From an uncultured Alphaproteobacteria bacterium (GTDB lineage Bacteria; Pseudomonadota; Alphaproteobacteria; RF32; CAG-239): a DNA stretch of 64,000 nt. Below are positions 1 to 9,375 of this stretch, in pieces (the first letter of the stretch is position 1; each line of letters starts with the position of its first letter). The DNA lies in assembly GCA_904501925.1 (NCBI GenBank), contig CAJGCO010000003.1, positions 25,341 to 89,340 on the forward strand, read 5' to 3'. The notes beneath the pieces were generated by a model. That model worked only from the letters and a program-made list of their open reading frames with translations, ran no database searches and was not told where the DNA came from. A program made the translations under genes and the position numbers.

Positions 1-768
1 AAATTGGTTCAAGCAGCTAATTATGATATTGAGAAAGCCGAACGAGGTATTGTTTATATTGATGAAATTGATAAGATATCTAGAAAAACAGATGGTCCAT
101 CAATAACACGTGATGTATCAGGTGAAGGTGTGCAACAAGCTCTTCTAAAAATTATTGAAGGTACTGTTGCTAATATTCCACCACAAGGTGGTCGTAAACA
201 TCCTCAGCAAGAATTTTTACACGTAGATACTACAAATATATTGTTTATTTGCGGTGGTGCTTTTGCTGGTATTGAAAAAATTATTGGTCGTCGTGGTCAA
301 GAAACATCTATCGGTTTTGGCGCGCAAATAAAAGATGGTGAAGAAAAAACTTTGGGTGAAATATATAGACAAGTTCAACCAGAAGACTTATTGAAATTTG
401 GTTTAATTCCCGAGTTTGTTGGGCGTCTTCCTGTTATAACAACATTAGAGGATTTAGGTGAAGAAGCTTTAATTAAAGTTTTAACTGAACCTAAAAATGC
501 CCTAATCAAACAATATTCAACATTGTTTGAGATGGAAAATGTTAAATTAACAATAACTAATGATGCGCTAATTGCTATTGCAAAAAAAGCAATTGAACGC
601 AAAACGGGAGCACGTGGATTAAGAGCTATAATGGAAGAAAATTTAATGGATTTAATGTATGATCTTCCAGATAAAAAAGACGTGACAGAAATCGTAATTG
701 ATGCTAAAGTAATCCAAGAAGGGAAAGCTCCTACATATGTGCGTAAGCGTCAAAAGAAAAGTGCGTAA
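1..768 (+). CDS. clpX: ATP-dependent Clp protease ATP-binding subunit ClpX (3' part)
   Basis: C-terminal 255 residues of ClpX; the gene enters from outside the window, since frame 1 is open at base 1. ClpX is the AAA+ unfoldase that feeds tagged proteins to ClpP in the cytosol. Visible are Walker B ([10 protein letters not shown]) at the start, the family block [17 protein letters not shown], the sensor-1 segment [12 protein letters not shown], the arginine-finger region EFVGRLPVI and sensor 2 GARGLR near the C-terminus. The zinc-binding domain and Walker A lie upstream of the window. In alphaproteobacteria lon often follows clpX; here a strong hairpin follows directly and the next gene is convergent, so the transcript ends here. 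Confidence 0.97.
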   Translation, partial: KLVQAANYDIEKAERGIVYIDEIDKISRKTDGPSITRDVSGEGVQQALLKIIEGTVANIPPQGGRKHPQQEFLHVDTTNILFICGGAFAGIEKIIGRRGQETSIGFGAQIKDGEEKTLGEIYRQVQPEDLLKFGLIPEFVGRLPVITTLEDLGEEALIKVLTEPKNALIKQYSTLFEMENVKLTITNDALIAIAKKAIERKTGARGLRAIMEENLMDLMYDLPDKKDVTEIVIDAKVIQEGKAPTYVRKRQKKSA

Positions 769-783
769 AAACTCTTGTAAATA

Positions 784-810
784 AAAGGTGGCAAAATGCC
801 ACCTTTTATT
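784..810. terminator. Bidirectional intrinsic terminator between clpX and the convergent hypothetical gene
   Basis: Near-perfect hairpin with arms AAAAGGTGGCA and TGCCACCTTTT around a short A-rich loop. T-runs follow on the + strand and, by symmetry, on the - strand. It ends both clpX and the leftward gene, whose stop codon lies inside the right arm. Confidence 0.85.
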
Positions 811-1306
811 TTACAGTTTTTAAAACAGATTGAGCTTCTTTTTCTGAATATATACCATTTGATTCTAATGTTAAAGCATAGCTTATAAAATCATGAATTT
901 TATCTTTAATATCAGGGTGTTGAGTGGCTAATTTATTAATTAGCTGAAATAAACAAACAAGCATTCCTTCTGAAGATTTTTTATCAAGATAGTCTTTTAG
1001 AATAGAAAATGCATCATCAACAAGTAGCTGGTCAATATGTACTAAATTTATCAAAAGTGAATATGATAAAACATTATTATGTTCATAAACAAGTAAACTT
1101 GTTTTTAAAATAGAACTAGCCAAATCAGGACGTTGTTCTAATATTGCATACAAAATATCAATAACACAAGATATATTATCTTCACTATTTTTATTAGAAC
1201 AAAGCCATGAATTAAGCTCTCTAAGTACAATTTCGCAACGTTCTGGAGCTTGCTTTATTTGATTGATAAGAATCTTAAAATTATCATCTAAATCGTTTGA
1301 CGCCAT
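806..1306 (-). CDS. Hypothetical protein, 166 aa, downstream of holA
   Basis: I do not recognise this protein. It is soluble, largely alpha-helical by composition (short amphipathic helices rich in Leu and Ile, a HEAT-like feel), with no signal peptide or membrane segment. Its ATG overlaps the 3' end of holA by 23 bases, so it is translationally coupled and is the last gene of the leuS-lptE-holA unit. In many alphaproteobacteria other genes follow holA, so this may be lineage specific. The stop codon lies in the shared terminator. The reading frame is convincing from coupling and the absence of a competing frame; the function is unknown. Confidence 0.7.
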   Translation of the reverse strand: MASNDLDDNFKILINQIKQAPERCEIVLRELNSWLCSNKNSEDNISCVIDILYAILEQRPDLASSILKTSLLVYEHNNVLSYSLLINLVHIDQLLVDDAFSILKDYLDKKSSEGMLVCLFQLINKLATQHPDIKDKIHDFISYALTLESNGIYSEKEAQSVLKTVK

Positions 1307-2309
1307 TTGCTATCCTAATTATTGTAAAACTTGCTACCTGCTCAGCAGGTAAATCCGTTGTTTTGCATTCCCTTTCAGTTTGATATAAAAGAGTTAGTGC
1401 GCTTAATATTCTTGTTCTATTCCATGCTCTTAACTGTCCCATAAACATAGGTTTCCTAAAAAACATTAAAGGTGGGCGAATGCTAGAAACAACCTTATCA
1501 GCAGTTTCGCCTTTTTCCATCTTAATGGCGCAATCAAGGAGCTTCATAAAGTGATATTCAATTGTTCTCACAATGCTAACAGGATTCTCCCCTTCAAATA
1601 TTAACCTGTTATATGAATTTATAGCTTTTTGCGTATCTCCAAGAGCTATAAAATAACACAAATCTTCCTGAGATGAAGCAGAAGTGTCACTTATAACCGT
1701 TTTAATATCATTTATGGTGATATCCCGTTTGTTGCCCATATAAGTAATAAGTTTCTCAAGTTCATTTTGGCTGATTTTTCTATCATTTGATAAGCGTGAG
1801 CAAAGCATTTGAAAAGAGCTATTATCAATGTTAAAATTGTTTCTGCTCATAAATTTGCTAGCAAATTGAGATATGTCTTCATCTCTATCATCATAGCATC
1901 CGATTCCATACATAAAATTTTCGTCTTTTGCCATAACAGCAAGAGAATCTTTTGTTTTTAAATTAGATGAAGTTGCGATAAGTAATGTGTCTGAAGTTGA
2001 ACTATCAAAAAGTTCTCTTAATACTTTGGTTAAGGGGTTTGATGCCTCTCTTATTACAACAACACGTTTCCCCCCCATTAAAGATTGGGCGTTAAATTCT
2101 GCATATAATATTCCAACATCTGACAATATATCGCCACAATCTAAATAGCTAACATGAAAGGCATCATAGATATCATTAGATATTGATTTAATAAATTGCT
2201 GAGAAAGTGATGATACCATACCTTCATTGCTCCCGTAAATAACAACTCCTCTGATGTTATTTGGTAATGATTTTACGATACCATCAACTTGTTCAGGTTT
2301 AATATTCAT
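1284..2309 (-). CDS. holA: DNA polymerase III subunit delta
   Basis: HolA, about 341 aa, the clamp-loader delta subunit that opens the beta sliding clamp. Family features are the N-terminal MNIKPEQVDGIVKSL, the strand-turn RGVVIYGSNEGMV that stands in for a Walker A (delta does not bind ATP), LMGGKRVVVIREA, and the C-terminal collar helices (ISQNELEKLITYMG, then a block ending in REC). The frame opens 15 codons earlier, but I place the start at the ATG at 2309 because GAGGAA lies 5 nt upstream and delta proteins begin at this point. That start overlaps the end of lptE by 11 bases, matching the usual alphaproteobacterial order leuS-lptE-holA. Confidence 0.92.
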   Translation of the reverse strand: MNIKPEQVDGIVKSLPNNIRGVVIYGSNEGMVSSLSQQFIKSISNDIYDAFHVSYLDCGDILSDVGILYAEFNAQSLMGGKRVVVIREASNPLTKVLRELFDSSTSDTLLIATSSNLKTKDSLAVMAKDENFMYGIGCYDDRDEDISQFASKFMSRNNFNIDNSSFQMLCSRLSNDRKISQNELEKLITYMGNKRDITINDIKTVISDTSASSQEDLCYFIALGDTQKAINSYNRLIFEGENPVSIVRTIEYHFMKLLDCAIKMEKGETADKVVSSIRPPLMFFRKPMFMGQLRAWNRTRILSALTLLYQTERECKTTDLPAEQVASFTIIRIANGVKRFR

Positions 2310-2862
2310 TAGGGTTTCCTCGTTTTGTTTGTAACGAGTGAAAATATGCACCAAGTCTTAAAGATATATCATTTGCAATAATCTTAGCTGCATTTTTTTC
2401 ATTTTTCTTTTGGGCAAAAGTTGTTGAATAAGGATCTCTTAAAATATCGTATCCTAAATATGCAACACTATTTCCATTAATTAATGTTTTGTAATTATCA
2501 TCAGTTAGTATGTAATTAACTGTGTAAATTACTTTTTTTCTTGTAGCAGTAATATCATTTCTTAAAGCTTGGTCAATTTCTTGTTTTTTTACTTTAGTTA
2601 CCTTAAGGATGTATTTGGGATGTTTAGGAGAGCCTTTAGGGGTTAGTTTATCGAGAAGATCGTTGCGTATAAGTTGACCAATTCTATCTTGAATTAAATC
2701 AACCTTAACGCTAGCCATCTCATCTCTAATTCCGGTATCAAATTCACTATCATAATACCATTCACTAGTAGATTTTTTTTCAACATAGAGTGGTTCAAAT
2801 CCACATCCAGATAACAGAGCCACCAACCCAATAAGGGCAATATTTTTCTTACTATAAAACAA
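2299..2862 (-). CDS. lptE: LPS-assembly lipoprotein LptE
   Basis: Small outer-membrane lipoprotein that plugs the LptD barrel and helps insert lipopolysaccharide. The N-terminus has a basic start, a hydrophobic run and a lipobox (LLSGC) followed by GFEPLY, a classic LptE N-terminus. No ATG exists at the 5' end; candidate starts are TTG codons at 2886, 2871 and 2862. I prefer 2862 because it gives a compact signal peptide (MFYSKKNIALIGL...) with AGGA about 9 nt upstream. It overlaps the leuS stop, so translation is coupled. The rest (about 165 residues) shows the expected mixed alpha/beta pattern with the block RNDLLDKLTP. Identification rests on the lipobox context and on position between leuS and holA. 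Confidence 0.85.
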   Translation of the reverse strand: MFYSKKNIALIGLVALLSGCGFEPLYVEKKSTSEWYYDSEFDTGIRDEMASVKVDLIQDRIGQLIRNDLLDKLTPKGSPKHPKYILKVTKVKKQEIDQALRNDITATRKKVIYTVNYILTDDNYKTLINGNSVAYLGYDILRDPYSTTFAQKKNEKNAAKIIANDISLRLGAYFHSLQTKRGNPNEY

Positions 2863-5329
2863 TGTTAACAATCCTATTTGGTACAACGATTATTTTCTTA
2901 GGTTCACATTCTGCAAGCTGTTTTGCAACATTATCCAATGCTCTAGCAGCAGTAATTACTTTATCTTTATCGCAATCACGTTCAACTTCAATTGTTCCCC
3001 TCATTTTACCATTGATTTGAACAGCAATAGTGATTGTTGATTCTTTAGCTAGTTCTTTATCACCAACAGGCCAAGATTCTTTAGTGATTAATGTTGTTTT
3101 TCCTAGGCGAGCCCACATTTCTTCTGCTAAGTGAGGGGCAAATGGTGATAATAGTTTTAATAATGTTTCATATAGCTCTTGAGGAATTTCTCTCAATCCT
3201 GCAATGTAATTAACAAATGTCATTAAAGAAGAAACGGCTGTATTGAATTTCATTTGATCGATTCTTTCGGTTACTTCTAAAATGCATTTGTGTAGAACTT
3301 GTAAATCCTTACTTGTAGGCTTAACAGATGTCACCTTATTGAATAATCCGTATATCTTATTAACAAAACGATATACTCCATTTAAGCTTTCTTCAGACCA
3401 CATAGCAACTTGATCAAATGGTCCAATAAACATTTCATACATTCTGAATGCATCTGAGCCATATGTTTCAATAACTTCATCAGGGTTAACAACGTTTCCT
3501 CTGGATTTTGACATTTTTTCGCCGTTTTCTGCCAAAATCATACCGTGAGATGTGCGTTTGTTGTATGGTTCAGGAGTTGGAACGCATCCACAATCAAATA
3601 AGAATTTGTGCCAAAAACGTGAATACAATAAGTGCAATGTTGTGTGTTCCATGCCTCCATTATACCAATCAACATTCATCCAATATTTAAGAGCTTCTTG
3701 GGATGCAAATTCTTTATCATTGTGAGGATCGCAATATCTTAAGAAATACCAAGATGAACCAGCCCAGTTTGGCATAACATCTGTTTCTCTTCTTGCGCTT
3801 TTTCCACATTTAGGACAAGTTGTATTTACCCAATCAGTAGCCTTTGCTAAAGGTGAATCCCCTTCATCATTTGGTAAAAAGTCAGTAATATCAGGGAGCG
3901 TTAATGGTAATTCTGATTCAGGTATTGGTTGCCAGCCGCAATGTTCACAATATACCATAGGAATTGGTTCACCCCAATAACGTTGACGAGAAAATACCCA
4001 GTCACGTAATTTGAAATTAACTTTAGCTTCCCCAATACCTTTTTCTAATGCAAATTCAATAGCCTTTTTAATACCATCTTCTTTATTTAATCCGTTTAAG
4101 AAGTCTGAATTAATGTGAGGTCCATCTTCTTCAAAAGCTTTTTCTGATATGTCTCCACCATCAAGAACTTGGATAATTGGCAAATTGAATACTTTTGCAA
4201 AATCATAATCTCTTTGGTCGTGAGCAGGTACTGCCATAATTGCGCCAGTTCCGTAACCTGTTAAAACATAGTCTGAAATAAATATAGGTATCAATTTTCC
4301 ATTAAATAGATTTTTAGCTTTTATACCTTTTAATTCTACGCCAGTTTTGGAATCATTTGCTGTTCTTTGAAGATCTGATTTTTTAGAAGCCTCTACAACA
4401 TATGCATTAATTTCATCTTTGTTTTCAAAAATGCCATTTAATTCGGAAATGTATTCATGTTCAGGCGCCATAACCATGTATGTTACACCAAATGCTGTAT
4501 CAATGCGAGTAGTAAATACTTTTAATTTTTTACCTAAAGAGATGCCATTATTATCTGTGATTTCAAAATCAAGTTCAGCACCATCAGATTTGCCAATCCA
4601 ATTTATTTGCTGAGACTTAACTCTATCAATAAAATCAACGCCACCTAAGTCATCAATTAATCTATCTGCGTATTTTGTAATAGCAATCATCCATTGTTCT
4701 TTATCTTTGCGAACAACTTGCGCTCCACATCTTTCACAGCAGCCGTTTACAACTTCTTCATTAGCTAAGCCGACTTTACAACTAGGGCACCAATTTATAG
4801 CAATTTTTGATTTGTAAGCTAATCCTTTTTCATAGAATTTTAAGAACATCCATTGTGTCCATTTATAATATTCAGGATCGCATGTATTAAAACATCTATC
4901 CCAATCAAAAGATAAACCAATTGATTTTAATTGACGAGTAAAGTTTTCAATATTTGCTTTCGTTGATATTGCTGGATGAATACCAGTTTTAACAGCGTAA
5001 TTTTCAGCAGGTAAGCCGAAAGCATCAAAACCCATAGGGTATAATACATTAAAACCTTCCATTCTTTTTTTACGGACAATTACATCTAGTGCAGTATAAG
5101 AACGAGGATGTCCTACATGTAGACCAGCGCCAGAAGGGTATGGAAACTCAACCAAAGCATAGAATTTTTCTTTTTCGTTATCAATTTCTACTTTGTATGC
5201 TTTTTCTTCATCCCAAATATTTTGCCATTTATGTTCGATTGTTTTGAAGTTATATCTATCTTCAATCTCCCATTCTTTTTTCCATTCATCAAAAGTTTCT
5301 TTTCCATTAAATCTGGCTTTGCTGTCCAT
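2852..5329 (-). CDS. leuS: Leucyl-tRNA synthetase
   Basis: Class I aaRS, about 825 aa, charging tRNA-Leu. Signatures: HIGH motif as GLHVGHP (about residues 70-76), KMSKS at about 605-609 (GEKMSKSRGNV), an inserted CP1 editing domain (GTGAIMAVPAHDQRD), and two Cys-rich zinc elements (CPSC...CCERCG and YCEHCG...CPKCG). I place the start at the ATG at 5329 (AGGA upstream) rather than an earlier in-frame Met. The wording GAGLHVGHP, GFNVLYPMGFDAFGLPAE and NWCPSCKVGLANEEVV resembles clostridial LeuRS rather than the usual proteobacterial GRLHMGHVRNYT form, which suggests in-place replacement by a transferred gene. It is the first gene of the leuS-lptE-holA unit. Confidence 0.97.
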   Translation of the reverse strand: MDSKARFNGKETFDEWKKEWEIEDRYNFKTIEHKWQNIWDEEKAYKVEIDNEKEKFYALVEFPYPSGAGLHVGHPRSYTALDVIVRKKRMEGFNVLYPMGFDAFGLPAENYAVKTGIHPAISTKANIENFTRQLKSIGLSFDWDRCFNTCDPEYYKWTQWMFLKFYEKGLAYKSKIAINWCPSCKVGLANEEVVNGCCERCGAQVVRKDKEQWMIAITKYADRLIDDLGGVDFIDRVKSQQINWIGKSDGAELDFEITDNNGISLGKKLKVFTTRIDTAFGVTYMVMAPEHEYISELNGIFENKDEINAYVVEASKKSDLQRTANDSKTGVELKGIKAKNLFNGKLIPIFISDYVLTGYGTGAIMAVPAHDQRDYDFAKVFNLPIIQVLDGGDISEKAFEEDGPHINSDFLNGLNKEDGIKKAIEFALEKGIGEAKVNFKLRDWVFSRQRYWGEPIPMVYCEHCGWQPIPESELPLTLPDITDFLPNDEGDSPLAKATDWVNTTCPKCGKSARRETDVMPNWAGSSWYFLRYCDPHNDKEFASQEALKYWMNVDWYNGGMEHTTLHLLYSRFWHKFLFDCGCVPTPEPYNKRTSHGMILAENGEKMSKSRGNVVNPDEVIETYGSDAFRMYEMFIGPFDQVAMWSEESLNGVYRFVNKIYGLFNKVTSVKPTSKDLQVLHKCILEVTERIDQMKFNTAVSSLMTFVNYIAGLREIPQELYETLLKLLSPFAPHLAEEMWARLGKTTLITKESWPVGDKELAKESTITIAVQINGKMRGTIEVERDCDKDKVITAARALDNVAKQLAECEPKKIIVVPNRIVNIVL

Positions 5330-5464
5330 CTTAAAATCCTCATAAATTAAAATTTTAATCAATAATTGAGGGTAATTTATCATATTGAAAAAAAAATACA
5401 ACGTTTTTAAAAAGAAATTATCTTTTTATTTTATCTAACGTTATAAGATGGTGGTATTAAATCG

Positions 5465-6139
5465 CTAATATATATGTAAGTTATTAATTGTTTTTCTACC
5501 AAATGTTTCTTCGTTAGCTTTTGTTATATCTTCTAGTTTATCTAAAAACCAATTCATATCCTCATCTTCATCTAAAACCATTTTATAAAAACGTTTACGA
5601 TATTCAACAACTAAGCTAACATCTGATATTACTAAATCAACAGCTTGTATACGATTCTCTTCGCCTCTAATTAATTTAAAGTCGATGTTAATTTTTTCAG
5701 AGCTTGCATTGTTTGAAGATAGTTTGCTAATATCAATGCTGCACCTTATATTTGTAAAATTTTTGTGTTCAGTTACTTTATCGATTGTAAAATTGATGTC
5801 ATTAGGATTTATTGTTAAATTAAACTGTTTATATATACTAAGAATGTATCTTTTAAATATTTCTGAGTATCTCAATTTTTGACTTTTGTTCATTTTTTTA
5901 TAATATTTTCCAAGCACAAACTTTGATATATAATCTAGATTTACATGTCTATTCATCATTTCATCTAGTTTTGCATGCTTTTCTACGATGTTTTCAACTC
6001 CAAGAGTTAATAGTAATTCTTGGCCATTTTTGTTTCCCCATTCAATCGCTTCATTGCTTGGAATAGAAATATTTTGAGCATCTGTGTTTCCTGCAAATAA
6101 AAACAAGCAAAGCATTATAATTTTAATAGATTTTAACAT
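5465..6139 (-). CDS. MlaC/Ttg2D-family phospholipid-binding periplasmic protein
   Basis: A 224-residue secreted protein with a signal peptide (basic start, hydrophobic core, cleavage probably after NTDA). The core matches the MlaC family: a helix with MNRHVNLDYISKFVLGKYY (the conserved D-x-x-x-I-S-x-x-V-L-G-x-Y-W block), KRYILSIYKQF, and the C-terminal DLVISDVSLVVEYRKRFYKMV with a final amphipathic helix. MlaC ferries phospholipids between the outer-membrane MlaA complex and the inner-membrane MlaFEDB transporter. No other mla genes are in the window, and the gene seems to stand alone upstream of leuS. Family assignment is good; true MlaC orthology is less certain. Confidence 0.8.
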   Translation of the reverse strand: MLKSIKIIMLCLFLFAGNTDAQNISIPSNEAIEWGNKNGQELLLTLGVENIVEKHAKLDEMMNRHVNLDYISKFVLGKYYKKMNKSQKLRYSEIFKRYILSIYKQFNLTINPNDINFTIDKVTEHKNFTNIRCSIDISKLSSNNASSEKINIDFKLIRGEENRIQAVDLVISDVSLVVEYRKRFYKMVLDEDEDMNWFLDKLEDITKANEETFGRKTINNLHIY

Positions 6140-6196
6140 ATAAAGTCTCCAAATGTTTGTTTCTATTTTATTGTATAAAAATTAAAAAATGTTAAA

Positions 6197-7651
6197 TTAT
6201 CTTAAAATGGCTAAATTTTTAAATTCAGTAGGTTTATATAAAATATTGACTATATCTGTATTGTAGATTTGCGAATATTTAACCTCTCCATAAGTTCTTA
6301 AGGCTCTTAAATCCACATAATTTAATGTATAAATAAATTTTGGTTTTTTATATACTATTAGGTTATTTATATCAATGATTTTATCTAATCCAAATTCTTG
6401 CTCCATAACCGGAATTAACATGTCTAAACCAAACCAATAATAGCTAGCATCATTTCTATATATATTGAAATTTTTATCATATCCATTCATTAGTATATCA
6501 TTTTTGTTTGAGTTCTTATGTATATAGTCAGCTAATTTATAGTGTTCAAAACTGTTGTGTTTTGTTGCTGATGAGCTTAAGGTGTTAAAGAGGTATCCTT
6601 CATATAAAAATAACCCTATTATTAAAACAATTCTAATTATCTTATATTTTTTTTCTAATTCATTTACAAGTGTTGCAATCAATAGTGCATTTAAATAAGT
6701 TAAAAGGACGTAGTAATTTGGATGAGGGGCAAAATAAAAAGCCCTCATTAAAAATTCGCCAATATATATAATTGCAATTATTTTAAGATAAATGTTTTTT
6801 TTTCTCAATCCGTTGAGTGCAATGATAAAACCTAATCCGTAAATGCTAAAAAATAAATTTCTATACCAAAAAGAACCTCGCTCAAAATAATAAACAAGAG
6901 CTTGGTTGAATCTTAAGTTTAATGAAATATACTCATAAAAGGTTCCTGTAATTAAAAAGTATGCAATAAAGCTAGATAGGAGTAATATTGCGGGTATAGA
7001 TGATAATAAAGTTGTTTTTAGTTTTATTGTTTTGGATGTTATTAACCAAATTAAAATGCAACCGACCAATATTAATAGAGCTGCAATCTTTTGTAAAAAC
7101 ATTATAGCTATAGCAAAATAGATAAAGCTGATTATAAGATGTTTGGTTTGTTTGTCTTTTATATGTAAAAACCAATAGTATACGCCTATTATGAAAAATA
7201 AATTCATAAAATTATCAGGTCTAAATTGATAAAAATTATATAGCGTAATTATATTTGATATACAAAAAACAATTGCTAAAATACCTCCTTTTTTATCTGT
7301 AAAAAAAAGAGATATTTTAAAAATATAAATTAATGTTGTGATGCTTGCAATTGTACTGATAACTCGCATAACATAGAATATGATAACGTTTTCATAGAAG
7401 AAGCTAACAATAGGAGCTGAAAGATACCATAAAAGAGGGTGATGATGTTCAAAAAAATCTCTATATGGTACTTTCCCCTCAGCAACCATCCAAGAAGCGT
7501 GTAGGTGCTCAAATTCATCAACAATTTGGAAACCTGAGTATATAAAACCATAAAAGATAATGAAGCCACTTATATAAAAGAAAATTTTCAATATGTTTAT
7601 AAATGATTTATCATCAAAATCTCTTATTTGTTGTTTTATAAAACTAAGCAT
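6197..7651 (-). CDS. GT-C family (GT39/ArnT-like) membrane glycosyltransferase
   Basis: A 484-residue polytopic inner-membrane protein with roughly ten or more hydrophobic segments. Just after the first helix comes VDEFEHLHASWMVAEGKVPYRDFFEHHHP: the acidic pair (D45-E46) in the first periplasmic loop, the EGKxPYxDFxEHHxP block and the following helix are typical of PMT/ArnT-like transferases that use polyprenyl-phosphate sugars. The short C-terminal periplasmic part has little transmembrane character. It lies 11 bases downstream of the flavoprotein gene and is probably co-transcribed with it, which fits a small lipid-linked sugar module. The acceptor (LPS, peptidoglycan or protein) cannot be read from sequence. 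Confidence 0.75.
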   Translation of the reverse strand: MLSFIKQQIRDFDDKSFINILKIFFYISGFIIFYGFIYSGFQIVDEFEHLHASWMVAEGKVPYRDFFEHHHPLLWYLSAPIVSFFYENVIIFYVMRVISTIASITTLIYIFKISLFFTDKKGGILAIVFCISNIITLYNFYQFRPDNFMNLFFIIGVYYWFLHIKDKQTKHLIISFIYFAIAIMFLQKIAALLILVGCILIWLITSKTIKLKTTLLSSIPAILLLSSFIAYFLITGTFYEYISLNLRFNQALVYYFERGSFWYRNLFFSIYGLGFIIALNGLRKKNIYLKIIAIIYIGEFLMRAFYFAPHPNYYVLLTYLNALLIATLVNELEKKYKIIRIVLIIGLFLYEGYLFNTLSSSATKHNSFEHYKLADYIHKNSNKNDILMNGYDKNFNIYRNDASYYWFGLDMLIPVMEQEFGLDKIIDINNLIVYKKPKFIYTLNYVDLRALRTYGEVKYSQIYNTDIVNILYKPTEFKNLAILR

Positions 7652-7662
7652 TTACGCAGACC

Positions 7663-9240
7663 TTAGGAATTTATACATTCTTTTTTATCTTCATGGTAGT
7701 CGGATTCTGTGTTTACAGACCAAACTTCTTCTCTATCTTTGATGTTGCCTAGTATTAAATCAACAGTTTTCATTGCTGCAAGAGTTGAGTGATCCATGTT
7801 GTTATATCTATGCATGCCGTTTCTACCTACTAAATAAAGATTATCAATTGTGTTTACATACTCTTTTATTTTATCAAATTTATCGTATGTTCCAAAATAA
7901 GCAGGGTAGGCTTTTTTTACTTTATGTGTATAAGAATCTAATACATCATCCTTTTCAAAGATGCCAATTTTAACAGCTTCATCTATTGCAAATTTTATAA
8001 AATCATCATCGTTGTCAGTCCATATTTTATCTTGTTCATTGCAAAAATATTCTAAACCAATCCACACAGTGTTTTCAAAGTCATTAACTAGGTAAGGGCT
8101 CCAGTTATTAAATATTTGGATTCTGCCTAACTTTACCTCTCTTTCTTGTACGTAAATCCAAGTGTCTGGTACAATATTGTTGATGGTTTTTACCTGGGTT
8201 GTGTTTTTTAATTTTAATTTATTTAAAAGAACTCCAACAACTCTAAAATCGCGATACATTAAGCCTCTTGCTATATCAGTGATTTCTGTAGGGATGTCAT
8301 TCGTGACTTCAATTAAATCTTTAACCGGCATTGTGGAAATAAATATATCTCCTTCATAAACATTTTTTTTGCCATTTAAATCGGTTGTTTCTACAGCGAT
8401 AATTTTGTTTTCATTTTTTATTAATCTTGTTACTTTTTCATTTAACTTAATTGGGGTATTACTTTTTTCGATTATTTCAGCAACACTTTGCCACATATGT
8501 CCAGGGCCAAATTTAGGATAAAAAAAGCTTTCAATAAAACTTGTTTCAATAGCTTCACCTTTTTTGCTATTCAAACTTTTTAACATTTGTTTTATGACTT
8601 TTATAATTGATATTCCTTTAATTCTTTGGGCACCCCATTCAGCTGAGATTTTGTTACAATCTATTCCCCATAATTTTTCGGTATAATCTTTGAAGAATGT
8701 GAGATAAAGCTCTCTTCCAAATCTGTTTATCATAAAATCTTCTAAGGATTTTTCATTCTTAATTGGGAATACAAGGGCTTTCATATAGGAACATCCAATT
8801 TTAAACATTCTCCATAAGCCGAGCCCTTTTATTGTGTCCATATTTAAACTTACGGGATAATTGAAAAATGTTTTTAAATAATAAATTCTAGATAATCTGT
8901 TACGTTTTAGCATAACTTTATCTGTTTTTTCTGGATTTGGAGCATTTTTTAAAGAAGATAATTCAACATCTCTATTTAGTATTACATCATCTTTAGATGG
9001 ATGTCCTTGTAGAGGTAGTATACTAAGCCACCAATCCATAACTCTTTGAGATTTTGTAAAAAATCTATGTCCACCCATATCGATTTTATTGTTTTTATAA
9101 TCAAGGGTGGCACTAATACCTCCAACAAAAGAATTTTCTTCCAATATAATTGGTTCTATATCTGATTTTTTTAATAATTCATGAGCTACAGTTAATCCAG
9201 CAGGACCTGCTCCAATAATGATTGCTCTTTTTTTGTTCAT
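7663..9240 (-). CDS. FAD-dependent oxidoreductase, UDP-galactopyranose-mutase-like
   Basis: A 525-residue flavoprotein. The N-terminal Rossmann motif is GAGPAG (residues 10-15) ending in the acid of ILEE, followed by [24 protein letters not shown], the GG-hinge and MGGHxF block of the NAD(P)-binding/UGM-like superfamily. Other matches are [19 protein letters not shown] and the C-terminal [18 protein letters not shown], which closes the FAD site. These proteins are often encoded beside lipid-linked glycosyltransferases, as here. True UDP-galactopyranose mutase is shorter (about 370-400 aa), so the substrate is uncertain. GAGAGGA precedes the ATG. It appears to start a two-gene operon with the GT-C transferase. 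Confidence 0.8.
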   Translation of the reverse strand: MNKKRAIIIGAGPAGLTVAHELLKKSDIEPIILEENSFVGGISATLDYKNNKIDMGGHRFFTKSQRVMDWWLSILPLQGHPSKDDVILNRDVELSSLKNAPNPEKTDKVMLKRNRLSRIYYLKTFFNYPVSLNMDTIKGLGLWRMFKIGCSYMKALVFPIKNEKSLEDFMINRFGRELYLTFFKDYTEKLWGIDCNKISAEWGAQRIKGISIIKVIKQMLKSLNSKKGEAIETSFIESFFYPKFGPGHMWQSVAEIIEKSNTPIKLNEKVTRLIKNENKIIAVETTDLNGKKNVYEGDIFISTMPVKDLIEVTNDIPTEITDIARGLMYRDFRVVGVLLNKLKLKNTTQVKTINNIVPDTWIYVQEREVKLGRIQIFNNWSPYLVNDFENTVWIGLEYFCNEQDKIWTDNDDDFIKFAIDEAVKIGIFEKDDVLDSYTHKVKKAYPAYFGTYDKFDKIKEYVNTIDNLYLVGRNGMHRYNNMDHSTLAAMKTVDLILGNIKDREEVWSVNTESDYHEDKKECINS

Positions 9241-9321
9241 AATATCCTCTCTTCCTAATAAATATATTCTAAGACTAGCATATGTTAAATAATTTCAAAG
9301 ATTATAATCTAAGGTATTAAC

Positions 9322-9353
9322 AAAAAAAGAGAGCAAAAATATTGCTCTCTTTT
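9322..9353 (-). terminator. Intrinsic terminator of pgk
   Basis: 12-bp stem (AAAAGAGAGCAA at 9325-9336 with TTGCTCTCTTTT at 9342-9353). On the - strand it is followed by seven T residues, about 20 nt past the pgk stop. Confidence 0.85.
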
Positions 9354-9375
9354 AAATTAGTGGGTTTGCGTATTT

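Noticed and set aside
5330..5401. Longer leuS start (24 extra codons)
   Set aside because: The extra segment is hydrophobic low-complexity sequence without an SD; the ATG at 5329 has AGGA.
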